DNA from: Caldithrix sp964468415
Lineage (GTDB): Bacteria; Calditrichota; Calditrichia; Calditrichales; Calditrichaceae
Direction: 5' to 3'
DNA length: 15,948 nt
NCBI GenBank assembly: GCA_964468415.1
Contig: CAYXUS010000151.1
Coordinates: 1 to 15,948 of the forward strand
The translations under genes and the position numbers were made by a program. The notes under the pieces are model-generated. The model was not told the origin of the DNA. It searched no databases and saw nothing but the letters and a program-made list of their open reading frames with translations. The first letter of the stretch is position 1. Each line of letters opens with the position of its first letter. Positions 5,674-13,490 of this stretch are shown here, piece by piece.

Positions 5674-6969
5674 CTATTTTTTCAAAGCACGCATTAATGA
5701 TGCGTCATTTAACAAATCACCGATCAGATAGTGACTCCCAAGTACAATTAATAGTTCCGAAGACTTCTGTTTTTCTGCGATTTGTTGCAAAGCAATCCGG
5801 GGATTTTCTACGCAGCGTGCGGCCACCCCCTGACGACGAAACTCGTTTTCTAACACGGTAGCCGGAAGCTTTTTGGAGATATTCGGCTCTGTCACCCAGA
5901 TATTTAGATTTTTTTCTTTCAAATACGAAACAATGGCCCCGTAGTCTTTGGTTTCGATTAAGCCCAGTAAGATGATGATTTGTTTTTCAGGGGCCACGCG
6001 TTGCACAAAACGTAACGTGCGTCGAATTCCCTGCAAATTATGGCTCACATCGAAAATAATACGTGGCTCCCGACGAATGGTTTGCAATCGGGCGGGCCAT
6101 ATTTTGCTCTGTAAAACTTCTGCGACCTTCTTTTGGTTCCAGGCAATTCCCTGCTGCTGCAAAAAATGGCGAGCGGCAAGCATGGCCAGGGTCATGTTCC
6201 ACGCCTGAAAATCCCCGACCTGTTTGCTGACAAACACGTGTTTTTCGTGATTCTCCCTGAAGACGACTTCAAATGTCATTTCATCCAGGGATTCTTTGTG
6301 CAGAGAAATTTCTGCCGCGTGCGGCAAATAATGGAAAGGATTTCCCGCAGCGGCCCGCAAAAAAACCTGCAAGGCTTCTTCCGGCTGTGGCGCACAAAAA
6401 ATCGGTGCGCCCTTTTTAATGATGCCCGCTTTCTCCCGCGCAATGGAGCTTAGTGTGTTGCCCAACTGTTTTTGATGATCGAAATCGATCGGCGTCAGAA
6501 CCACCTCCCGAGGCTGCACGATATTTGTGGAATCCAGCCGCCCTCCCAGGCCGGTTTCAATTACGGCCACGTCTACTTCCTTGCGGGCAAAATAGGCAAA
6601 CCCCATAGCCGTCGTCGTGTCGAAAAACGTGGCTTTACGGCGCAGGATGTCGTTTTTGTGGCTTTGCCAAAATTGTACGACAAATTCGGGCTCGATCCAT
6701 TGATCGTTCACACGAATGCGCTCGCGGTAATCGCGTAAATGGGGACTGGTAAACAGGCCGGCCTTTAGGCCGTGGGCCTGCAAGAAGGCGGCCAAAAAAA
6801 AGGCTGTGGAGCCTTTGCCATTGGTCCCGGCCAGATGAATTACCGGGTAGCGCTTGTGAGGCTGGCCCAAAATCTGACAGAGTGCGGTAATATTCTCCAG
6901 CCCCAATTTAATGGCAAATTCCTGAAGCGCGTAAATTTCATGAATGGTTCGGTGGTAAGTAGCATCCAT
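5674..6969 (-). CDS. folC: Folylpolyglutamate synthase / dihydrofolate synthase
   Basis: ATP-dependent Mur-ligase-family enzyme that adds glutamate to dihydropteroate and/or to tetrahydrofolates, retaining folates in the cytoplasm. At 431 residues it has normal family length. The P-loop is HLAGTNGKGSTAFF with GTNGKGS at 48-54, followed by the FolC signature LFTSPHLRDYRERIRVN. E-T-G-L-G-G-R-L-D-S-T-N further on is the second family signature, and FDVSHNLQGIR matches the start of the C-terminal ligase domain. Whether it performs one or both reactions cannot be told from the sequence. It starts 23 bases after uppS and shows no clear SD, so it may depend on coupling with uppS. A weak hairpin follows the stop, then the rho promoter. 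Confidence 0.95.
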   Translation of the reverse strand: MDATYHRTIHEIYALQEFAIKLGLENITALCQILGQPHKRYPVIHLAGTNGKGSTAFFLAAFLQAHGLKAGLFTSPHLRDYRERIRVNDQWIEPEFVVQFWQSHKNDILRRKATFFDTTTAMGFAYFARKEVDVAVIETGLGGRLDSTNIVQPREVVLTPIDFDHQKQLGNTLSSIAREKAGIIKKGAPIFCAPQPEEALQVFLRAAAGNPFHYLPHAAEISLHKESLDEMTFEVVFRENHEKHVFVSKQVGDFQAWNMTLAMLAARHFLQQQGIAWNQKKVAEVLQSKIWPARLQTIRREPRIIFDVSHNLQGIRRTLRFVQRVAPEKQIIILLGLIETKDYGAIVSYLKEKNLNIWVTEPNISKKLPATVLENEFRRQGVAARCVENPRIALQQIAEKQKSSELLIVLGSHYLIGDLLNDASLMRALKK

Positions 6970-6992
6970 TGTGCTTGCAAAATCGGTTCAAA

Positions 6993-7760
6993 TTAAACGA
7001 GCGATTTATTCTTGACCTGTTCGCTAATCATGCCAAAGCGACGTTCACGCTGCAAATAATCGCGCACGGCGTCAAGGAAGGGCTCTTTTCGAAATTCGGG
7101 CCAGGGGATGTCGGTAAAATAAATTTCGGCGTAGGCCAATTGCCACAACAAAAAATTGCTGATGCGGTGTTCGCCGCCGGTACGAATGATTAAATCGGGA
7201 TCGGGTTGCTCGGCCGTGTAAAGATGGCGGGCAATCGCGTATTCGTCGATTTGTTCCGGTTTTAATTCGCCCTGTGCAATCTGTTCGGCCATCTTGCGGA
7301 AGGCATCCACCAATTCCTGGCGTCCCCCGTAACTTAAAGCCACATTCAGGGTAAGTCCGGTATTTTCCCGTGTGCGCTCCATGCCTTTAAGCATGGCGTT
7401 GCGGGCATATTCCGGCAACTTTTGCAGGTTACCGATGGTTTGCACCCGCACATTTTGCTCCATGAGTTTTTTAATTTTACGGTTAATCGTTGTCACCAGC
7501 AGTTGCATGAGCGAAGCCACTTCCCAGCTGGGTCGCCGCCAGTTTTCTTCGGAAAAGGTGTAAATGGTCAAATATTCCACACCGATGTCGATGCATCCTT
7601 CGATAACCTCTTCCACCGATTTCACACCCTCATTATGTCCGGCCACGCGGGGCAGCCCTTGCTTCTTTGCCCATCGTCCGTTGCCATCCATAATAATGCC
7701 AATGTGGCGCGGTACGGAAGGATTTTGTTTTATGGCTTGAATTTTTTCTTCTAACGTCAA
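6993..7760 (-). CDS. uppS: Isoprenyl transferase (undecaprenyl diphosphate synthase)
   Basis: Cis-prenyltransferase that condenses isopentenyl diphosphate onto farnesyl diphosphate to make the C55 lipid carrier for peptidoglycan and other envelope polymers. The 255-residue chain has RHIGIIMDGNGRWAKK, with catalytic Asp25, then GHNEGVKSVEEV, the TFSEENWRRP loop and the C-terminal signature DLIIRTGGEHRISNFLLWQ, where RTGGE and RxSNFLLWQ bind the diphosphate and Mg. The last block, YAEIYFTDIPWPEF, is also family-typical. The start is TTG at 7760 with AGGTG four bases before it; no good ATG lies upstream. It is the first gene of the leftward unit and shares its upstream region with the divergent lepA. 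Confidence 0.96.
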   Translation of the reverse strand: MTLEEKIQAIKQNPSVPRHIGIIMDGNGRWAKKQGLPRVAGHNEGVKSVEEVIEGCIDIGVEYLTIYTFSEENWRRPSWEVASLMQLLVTTINRKIKKLMEQNVRVQTIGNLQKLPEYARNAMLKGMERTRENTGLTLNVALSYGGRQELVDAFRKMAEQIAQGELKPEQIDEYAIARHLYTAEQPDPDLIIRTGGEHRISNFLLWQLAYAEIYFTDIPWPEFRKEPFLDAVRDYLQRERRFGMISEQVKNKSLV

Positions 7761-7991
7761 TTTTCACCTAATCCGTGTTTAATCCGAACATTACCTGAAT
7801 TTTTTCACTTACACCAAAAAGTGTGAACTTACAAATATTTCGTTGTTTTCGCAATAAGCGCGAACGATAAGTTAAATTTAACAGCGAATCATTTAAAAAG
7901 TTCGGGCAAAACCGGCCGTCGAGGTTGTATTGCTTTTGGGTGTGCCAATTGGTAACTTAATGATTTTAAATAAATAGTCAATTGGAGAACA
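7761..7991. promoter_or_regulatory. Divergent uppS/lepA intergenic region
   Basis: This 231-base gap must hold promoters for uppS (leftward) and lepA (rightward), but I find no convincing -35/-10 pair; the best candidates match only partly. For lepA the best is TTGCTT at 7930-7935, then 17 bases, then TAACTT. Structural elements are a perfect 12-bp palindrome GTTAAATTTAAC (7871-7882), the imperfect inverted repeat TTCACTT...AAGTGTGAA near 7804-7827, and CAATTGG occurring twice (7946-7952 within the palindrome CCAATTGG, and 7979-7985 overlapping the lepA SD GGAG). No gene is visible. Confidence 0.45.
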
Positions 7992-9797
7992 ATGGAACAA
8001 AAATACATTCGAAATTTCGGCATCATTGCCCATATCGATCACGGAAAATCGACCCTGGCCGACCGTCTGCTGGAACGTACCCACACCCTTTCCAAGCGAG
8101 AGCTAAAGGATCAGGTATTGGACGACATGGATCTGGAGCGCGAGCGGGGCATCACCATAAAATCTCATGCCGTGCGCATGAAATACAAAGCGCAGGATGG
8201 CAAGGAATACACCCTCAATTTAATCGACACTCCCGGGCATGTGGATTTTACCTACGAAGTTTCCCGCAGTTTGGCCGCCTGTGAAGGCGCCTTGCTTTTG
8301 GTCGATGCCGCACAGGGGGTGGAAGCACAAACCATCAGCAATTTGTATTTAGCCATTGAAAACGATCTGCAAATTATTCCGGTAATCAATAAAGTTGATC
8401 TGCCCAGCGCTCAGGTGGACGTGGTAAAGCAGCAACTCATCGATTTGATTGGCTGCGACGAAAGCGAAATTTTGTTGACCAGTGCCAAAACCGGCCTGGG
8501 AGTGGACGATGTGCTGGAGGCCATCGTTCAACGCATTCCACCGCCTGCGGGCGATCCGGACGCGCCGTTGCAGGCACTGGTGTTCGATTCGCTATTCGAT
8601 AATTATCGCGGAGCCATTACCTACATTCGTATTTTTAACGGCACTTTGCGTAAAAACGATGCCATCAAATTCATGCGCACGGGGCGCACCTATCAGGCCG
8701 AAGAAATCGGTATTTTCCGTTTGAAACGCGAGCCCGTGGACGAACTCCATTCCGGCGAGGTGGGCTATTTGATCTCCGGCGCCAAAAACGTCAAAGACAT
8801 TCACGTAGGCGATACGGTGACGCACACCAAACATGGCGCCAGCGAACCTTTGCCCGGCTACAAAGAAATTAAACCCATGGTTTTTGCCGGCATTTACCCC
8901 ATTGTGTCCGACGATTTCGAAAATTTACGCGACGCACTGGAAAAACTTTCTTTAAACGATTCGGCCCTGATGTACGAGCCCGAAACATCCAAGGCCCTGG
9001 GTTTTGGCTTTCGCGTGGGTTTTTTGGGCTTGCTGCACATGGAAATTGTGCACGAGCGTCTGGAACGGGAATACAATCTGGCCATCATTAATACCGTACC
9101 GAACGTGGTGTACCACGTCTATTTACGCAACGGCGAAATGGTGGAAATTCACACCCCCAGCGATCTACCCGATCCGGCCAAAATCGATCACATCGAAGAA
9201 CCGTACATTGCCGCGCAAATCATTACTCCGGCCGAATACATCGGCAACATCATGAAGCTTTCGCAGGAAAAACGCGCCATTTTCAAGTCAACTTCCTACC
9301 TCGACCCCACCCGGGTAGACATGGAGTTTTCTTTTCCCTTGTCCGAGGTAATCTTCGATTTTTACGATCGGTTAAAATCTGTTTCCCGGGGTTACGCTTC
9401 TTTTGATTACGAGCTGGAAGGTTACCGCCCGGGCGATCTGGTAAAGCTGGATATTTTGATCAATGGAGAACCTGTGGACGCCCTTTCTACCATTGTGCAC
9501 AACAGTAAAGCTTATGAAATGGGCCAGAAGTTGTGCCGCCATCTTAAGGAATTGATTCCACGCCAGTTGTTTGTGGTAGCCATTCAGGCGGCCATTGGCA
9601 GCAAAATTATTGCCCGGCAAACGGTTAAGCCCTTGCGTAAAAACGTTACCGCCAAATGTTACGGCGGCGATATTACCCGTAAACGTAAACTCTTAGAGAA
9701 ACAAAAAGAGGGCAAAAAGCGTATGAAACAAGTTGGTCGAGTGGAAATTCCGCAGGAGGCGTTTTTGGCGGTTCTCTCGATGAATAAAGACGATTAA
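7992..9797 (+). CDS. lepA: Elongation factor 4 (LepA), ribosomal GTPase
   Basis: Translational GTPase related to EF-G that acts on the ribosome, proposed to back-translocate stalled complexes or help initiation and 30S assembly. At 601 residues it has the standard length. G1 is AHIDHGKS at 13-20, G2 lies in ERGITIKS, G3 is DTPGH at 79-83 (with the catalytic His83), G4 is NKVD at 133-136, and SAKTG follows. The C-terminus carries the LepA-specific domain, including KCYGGDITRKRKLLEKQKEG and KRMKQVGRVEIPQEAF. This excludes EF-G, TypA and RF3. The ATG is preceded by GGAG with the usual spacing. It heads the rightward operon; lepB follows after 18 bases, the arrangement from which the lep names derive. 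Confidence 0.98.
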   Translation: MEQKYIRNFGIIAHIDHGKSTLADRLLERTHTLSKRELKDQVLDDMDLERERGITIKSHAVRMKYKAQDGKEYTLNLIDTPGHVDFTYEVSRSLAACEGALLLVDAAQGVEAQTISNLYLAIENDLQIIPVINKVDLPSAQVDVVKQQLIDLIGCDESEILLTSAKTGLGVDDVLEAIVQRIPPPAGDPDAPLQALVFDSLFDNYRGAITYIRIFNGTLRKNDAIKFMRTGRTYQAEEIGIFRLKREPVDELHSGEVGYLISGAKNVKDIHVGDTVTHTKHGASEPLPGYKEIKPMVFAGIYPIVSDDFENLRDALEKLSLNDSALMYEPETSKALGFGFRVGFLGLLHMEIVHERLEREYNLAIINTVPNVVYHVYLRNGEMVEIHTPSDLPDPAKIDHIEEPYIAAQIITPAEYIGNIMKLSQEKRAIFKSTSYLDPTRVDMEFSFPLSEVIFDFYDRLKSVSRGYASFDYELEGYRPGDLVKLDILINGEPVDALSTIVHNSKAYEMGQKLCRHLKELIPRQLFVVAIQAAIGSKIIARQTVKPLRKNVTAKCYGGDITRKRKLLEKQKEGKKRMKQVGRVEIPQEAFLAVLSMNKDD

Positions 9798-9815
9798 GGA
9801 TTTTTAGGAGGCACT

Positions 9816-10532
9816 TTGAGCAAACCGGTTGTCAAAAAAAAGAGTCGCTTTAAGGGATTAACGGAAGGCTTGTTTTCTGCGCTAATCGCCGCTTTAATCA
9901 TTCGGCAATTTTTGATTCAGGCCTACACCATCCCTACTTCTTCCATGGAAGACACCCTGTTGATCGGTGATTTTTTGTTAGTTAATAAATTCAATTACGG
10001 CATGCGTACCCCGGACTGGATCGGCATTCCCTACACAAAAATCGGTGTGGACTTGCCCTGGTTCCGCTTTCCGGCGTTGCGCGATCCCAAACCTTACGAT
10101 GTGGTCATCTTCCGCTACCCGCGCGATCATTCGTTAGATTACATCAAACGCTGCATTGCCGTGGGCGGCCAAACGGTAGAAATCATCAACAAGGTGGTGT
10201 ACGTAGACGGTAAAAAATTTCCTTTACCGCCCCACGCCAAATTTGTCGATCCGCGCATCTTTCAGCGTGACGAGGGGCATTTCTTCTTCCCCACTTTTCG
10301 CAACCTGGGTAGCCGGGACAACTACGGCCCCATCACGATTCCCAAGGGAAAATACTGGATGATGGGCGATAACCGGGACAATAGTTCCGATAGCCGCGTG
10401 TGGGGTTTTGTGGATCATTCCGAAATTGTGGGGCAGGCCCTTATTATTTATTTTTCCTGGAATTCACAGGTGCCCATTACGCAAATTTTCAAAAAAATAC
10501 GCTTTGGCCGCATTGGCCGCGTTATTCGATGA
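9816..10532 (+). CDS. lepB: Signal peptidase I
   Basis: Membrane-anchored serine protease that removes signal peptides from exported proteins at the outer face of the inner membrane. The 238-residue chain begins with a basic segment and one transmembrane helix (LFSALIAALIIRQFLIQAY). Box B, TIPTSSMEDTLLIGDFLLVNKF (key residues S43 and M44), carries the nucleophile Ser43. The general base is Lys111 in YIKRCIAVGGQ. Box E is MMGDNRDNSSDSRVWGFV, where GDNRDNSxDSR is fully conserved. The usual GxPGD after the lysine is GGQT here, a variant that I believe also occurs in relatives. The start is TTG at 9816 with a consensus AGGAGG four bases upstream, which decides it. The final TGA overlaps the hemW start as ATGA. 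Confidence 0.96.
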   Translation: MSKPVVKKKSRFKGLTEGLFSALIAALIIRQFLIQAYTIPTSSMEDTLLIGDFLLVNKFNYGMRTPDWIGIPYTKIGVDLPWFRFPALRDPKPYDVVIFRYPRDHSLDYIKRCIAVGGQTVEIINKVVYVDGKKFPLPPHAKFVDPRIFQRDEGHFFFPTFRNLGSRDNYGPITIPKGKYWMMGDNRDNSSDSRVWGFVDHSEIVGQALIIYFSWNSQVPITQIFKKIRFGRIGRVIR

Positions 10533-11689
10533 TGGAACAAAAGGCCAACATCTCTTTTAATCCGGGTATTTACGTTCACATTCCGTTCTGCGAACGGAAA
10601 TGCGGATATTGCGACTTTTACTCCGTAACCAGCCTCCGGCAAAAGCGTCCTTTTCTGCGTGCTTTATTGCAAGAAATCACACTCGTGGCAAATAAACTTA
10701 GACCAGGTGCCGTTTTCGACAGCCTTTATTTTGGCGGAGGTACGCCGTCGTTGCTGAACCCGGAGGAACTTCACGAAATTATCGAAAGCTTCCGGGGCCA
10801 TTTCACCCTGTCGGACACCTGTGAAATCACTCTGGAGGCCAATCCCGGAACGGTGGTGGAGCGTTACCTGCACCATTACCGGCAGGCCGGCATCAACCGC
10901 CTGAGCATCGGAATCCAAAGCTTTGACGAAAAAGAGCTTGAGCTTCTGGAGCGCATTCATTCGGTGCGGGATGCGTTGCAAACGATAACGGCGGCTCGTC
11001 AGGCCGGTTTTACGAACATCAGCATCGACCTGATTTACGCCCTGCCCGGGCAAACCATGCGGCAATGGAGGCATTCTCTGCAAAAAGCCGTAGAATTAAA
11101 GCCGGAACACATTTCGGCCTACAATTTGATTTTTGAGGAAAGAACTCCTTTTTACAAACGCAAGCTTCGCGGCGAACTGCAGCCAAAGTCTGCGGATGAA
11201 GAATACGCTTTTTTCCTGTTTACGAATCGTTTTTTGGAAGAGCACGGTTACCGGGCATACGAAGTTTCAAACTACGCCCGGGGGCCACAGTTTTATTCCC
11301 GTCATAATTACAAATACTGGCTGCACGTTCCCTACCTGGGTTTCGGGCCATCGGCCCATAGCTTTTGGGCCAAACAGCGTTGGGGAAATGTGCGTTCGTT
11401 GTCGCGCTATTTGCGCACGCTAAACGAAAAACGTCTTCCGGAAGAATTCCGCGAAACCATTACTTCGGAAACCGAGGAATTCGAACACATCTTCTTGCGA
11501 TTGCGCACGTACGAGGGAGTAAATATCGAGTATTTTGAAAAACATTTCGGTCGATCTTTTTTCGATGCGTATCGTAAAACCATTAACGCTTTGCTGGAAA
11601 AACAGTACGCCCGATTCGAGGCGCCGTTTTTTCGCTTAACCAAACAAGGAATGGCGATTTGTGATGAAATTCTGGCGCAGTTTGCTTAA
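10529..11689 (+). CDS. hemW: Radical SAM family heme chaperone HemW
   Basis: HemW binds heme and an iron-sulfur cluster and is thought to deliver heme to membrane proteins. It was long misannotated as a coproporphyrinogen III oxidase. The radical SAM motif CX3CX2C is C21, C25 and C28 in HIPFCERKCGYCDFYS, without the extra cysteine that HemN has next. The HNxxYW motif, considered typical of HemW, is present at 259-264 (HNYKYW). YFGGGTPSLL, TLEANPG and the IQSFDEKEL region are also family-typical. The 386-residue length fits. The frame is open further upstream, but I start at the ATG at 10529 because it overlaps the lepB stop as ATGA, suggesting translational coupling, and because the HemW domain begins just after it. 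A second ATG lies at 10532. Its 3' end overlaps the TPR gene. Confidence 0.94.
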   Translation: MMEQKANISFNPGIYVHIPFCERKCGYCDFYSVTSLRQKRPFLRALLQEITLVANKLRPGAVFDSLYFGGGTPSLLNPEELHEIIESFRGHFTLSDTCEITLEANPGTVVERYLHHYRQAGINRLSIGIQSFDEKELELLERIHSVRDALQTITAARQAGFTNISIDLIYALPGQTMRQWRHSLQKAVELKPEHISAYNLIFEERTPFYKRKLRGELQPKSADEEYAFFLFTNRFLEEHGYRAYEVSNYARGPQFYSRHNYKYWLHVPYLGFGPSAHSFWAKQRWGNVRSLSRYLRTLNEKRLPEEFRETITSETEEFEHIFLRLRTYEGVNIEYFEKHFGRSFFDAYRKTINALLEKQYARFEAPFFRLTKQGMAICDEILAQFA

Positions 11690-13490
11690 TCCGTTACTCA
11701 TTTTTTTGGTTTTCACGATTGGCGGAACGGCTGTAGCGCAGCAATCGTCTCAGCTGAAAATGGCCAATTTGTTCAAACGTTCCGGGAAATACGAGCAGGC
11801 ATTGGAGCTTTACCTTCAGGTGTACCGTTCCGGCAAAGTCACGCCTGTTTTGGTGCGTAATATTCAGGATTGCTACGAATCTCTGAAGCGCTACGACGAA
11901 ATGATCGCCTTTTTCCAAAAGCTGATTACCCGCTTCCCCACAAACATCGAATACCGCATTAAACTGGGTCGCGCCTATTTTTTGGCCGGTCAGCGGCAAA
12001 AAGCCTTCGAGTTGTGGGATCGATTACTGGAAAAGCACAAAAAGAACGTGTATTTGTACCGCTCGTTGGGCGCCAACCTGATCGACTTGCGTTTGTTCGA
12101 TCGCGCCATCCGGGTTTACCAGATGGCCATTGAGAACGTACCCCGCCAATTTTCTTTGTATCGCGAAATTGCACTCATTTACCGGGCACAGCTCAATTAC
12201 GCCGCCGCTCTGGAAAATTATTTGCATTATTACCAGCACTTTCCCAACCAGTTCGGTTACATCCGTTCGCAAATTATTGCCATGACCAGTGACACTGCGG
12301 CTATTCCACAAATGATCGGGGTTTTGCAGGCCTACCGCAAATCTCACCGCCAACTTTTGGGCATCGACGACTTGCTGGCCGACATGTATTTGCGCCAGAA
12401 AGATTTTGAGCGCGCCTTTCAGGTTTATTTGGATTTGTACCATCACACCGGCGAAACCAATTACCTGTTCCGCTTTGTAACCAAAGCCGCCGATAACGAA
12501 GCCTATGCCTACGCCGTGCAGGGACTGCAAATGCTGGTAAAAGTAGAAAAGAAGCAAAACCGAAAGCACCAATTCCGGCTGGAATTGGCGCGTAACTACT
12601 ATCGCTGGGCCCGGCAGGAATTCATGGCAGGCCACGCTAACAAAGGACAGCAGCTTTTAAAAAAGGCGCAGCAAACCGCTCGGGCTATCATCGACGAAAA
12701 ACCGGCCTCCCCCTACCGCTGGGCCGCCTATGACTTGCTGGGAGACATTGCGCTTTACTTTCGCGAAGACCTCGACAAGGCGATCCGGTACTACCAAAAG
12801 GCCCTGCAGGCCCGCATTGATGTTCGTTACAAAGACCGCATTCGGCTGAAACTGACCCGCTGTTTCTTAATGCAAGGGCACCTGAAAAAAGCCGCCGCCA
12901 CACTTGCACGCATTCAATCCAGAGATTATCAATCTCTGGCACAATTCCGGCAGGCAGAACTTCTGTTTTTTCAGGGAAGGCTGCAGCAGGCCCGGAAGGC
13001 TTTCGAGCGCCTGGACAAAACTTTGGCTGCCGACGATTCACTAAAAAACAACGTGCTGGATTACGCGTTATTATTGACACTGGCCGGACAAGATTCTGCC
13101 GGACTGGTTCGCTTTGCCCGGGCAAAACTATTGGTACGGCAAAAAAAACTTTCGGAAGCCGCCGAATTGTTCGAGGCTCTGGCAAAATCAAATTCTCCTT
13201 TAAGCATGAAAAGCGGAGAGCAGGCCGTCACCCTTTTGATTCGTTTGGGAAAATACGAGCGGGCCAAAGCGCTTCTCAGAACGTTAAGCGCAAAATCTTC
13301 CGGCTATGCCGATAGCGATCGGCTGTACTTTCTGCTGGCACGGGCACAGGAAAAAGAACATCTCTGGAAAGAAGCCTTTGCCACCTACCAGCAGTTGCTC
13401 ACGCAATTTCCCGACAGTTTTTATCTGGAACAGGCCCGGGAAAAAGCGCGTTGGATTAAGGAAAACAAATTGAAAGCGCAGGTGAAATAA
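11664..13490 (+). CDS. Secreted TPR-repeat protein, function unknown
   Basis: A protein of about 608 residues with a classical signal peptide (MKFWRS, a hydrophobic stretch, then TAVAQQ with probable cleavage after AVA), followed almost wholly by helical repeats. At least ten TPR-like units are visible. Examples are LKMANLFKRSGKYEQALELY at the start, LGRAYFLAGQRQKAFELWDR, LGANLIDLRLFDRAIRVYQM, LGDIALYFREDLDKAIRYYQ and, at the end, EAFATYQQLLTQFPDSF. TPRs usually bind peptides or proteins, so this looks like a periplasmic or outer-membrane-associated scaffold. No catalytic domain is seen. It overlaps the end of hemW by 26 bases. A GTG at 11661 is an equally possible start, with AAGGA 10 bases before it. 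The next gene begins directly at its stop (TAAATG), so the two are very probably co-translated. Confidence 0.85.
   Translation: MKFWRSLLNPLLIFLVFTIGGTAVAQQSSQLKMANLFKRSGKYEQALELYLQVYRSGKVTPVLVRNIQDCYESLKRYDEMIAFFQKLITRFPTNIEYRIKLGRAYFLAGQRQKAFELWDRLLEKHKKNVYLYRSLGANLIDLRLFDRAIRVYQMAIENVPRQFSLYREIALIYRAQLNYAAALENYLHYYQHFPNQFGYIRSQIIAMTSDTAAIPQMIGVLQAYRKSHRQLLGIDDLLADMYLRQKDFERAFQVYLDLYHHTGETNYLFRFVTKAADNEAYAYAVQGLQMLVKVEKKQNRKHQFRLELARNYYRWARQEFMAGHANKGQQLLKKAQQTARAIIDEKPASPYRWAAYDLLGDIALYFREDLDKAIRYYQKALQARIDVRYKDRIRLKLTRCFLMQGHLKKAAATLARIQSRDYQSLAQFRQAELLFFQGRLQQARKAFERLDKTLAADDSLKNNVLDYALLLTLAGQDSAGLVRFARAKLLVRQKKLSEAAELFEALAKSNSPLSMKSGEQAVTLLIRLGKYERAKALLRTLSAKSSGYADSDRLYFLLARAQEKEHLWKEAFATYQQLLTQFPDSFYLEQAREKARWIKENKLKAQVK

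Noticed and set aside
5571..5861. Plus-strand frame of 96 codons across the rho promoter and the end of folC
   Set aside because: It overlaps the minus-strand promoter and folC and has no SD; the match to a protein is nil.
10400..10528. Upstream extension of hemW inside lepB
   Set aside because: This part is only the other frame of lepB; the HemW domain begins right after the ATG at 10529, which overlaps the lepB stop.
12024..12635. A 203-codon open frame antisense to the TPR gene, and similar long antisense frames at 13623-14129 and 14136-14576
   Set aside because: They lie wholly inside well-supported coding genes on the opposite strand, have no SD and show no recognisable motif; they are shadows of the codon pattern.
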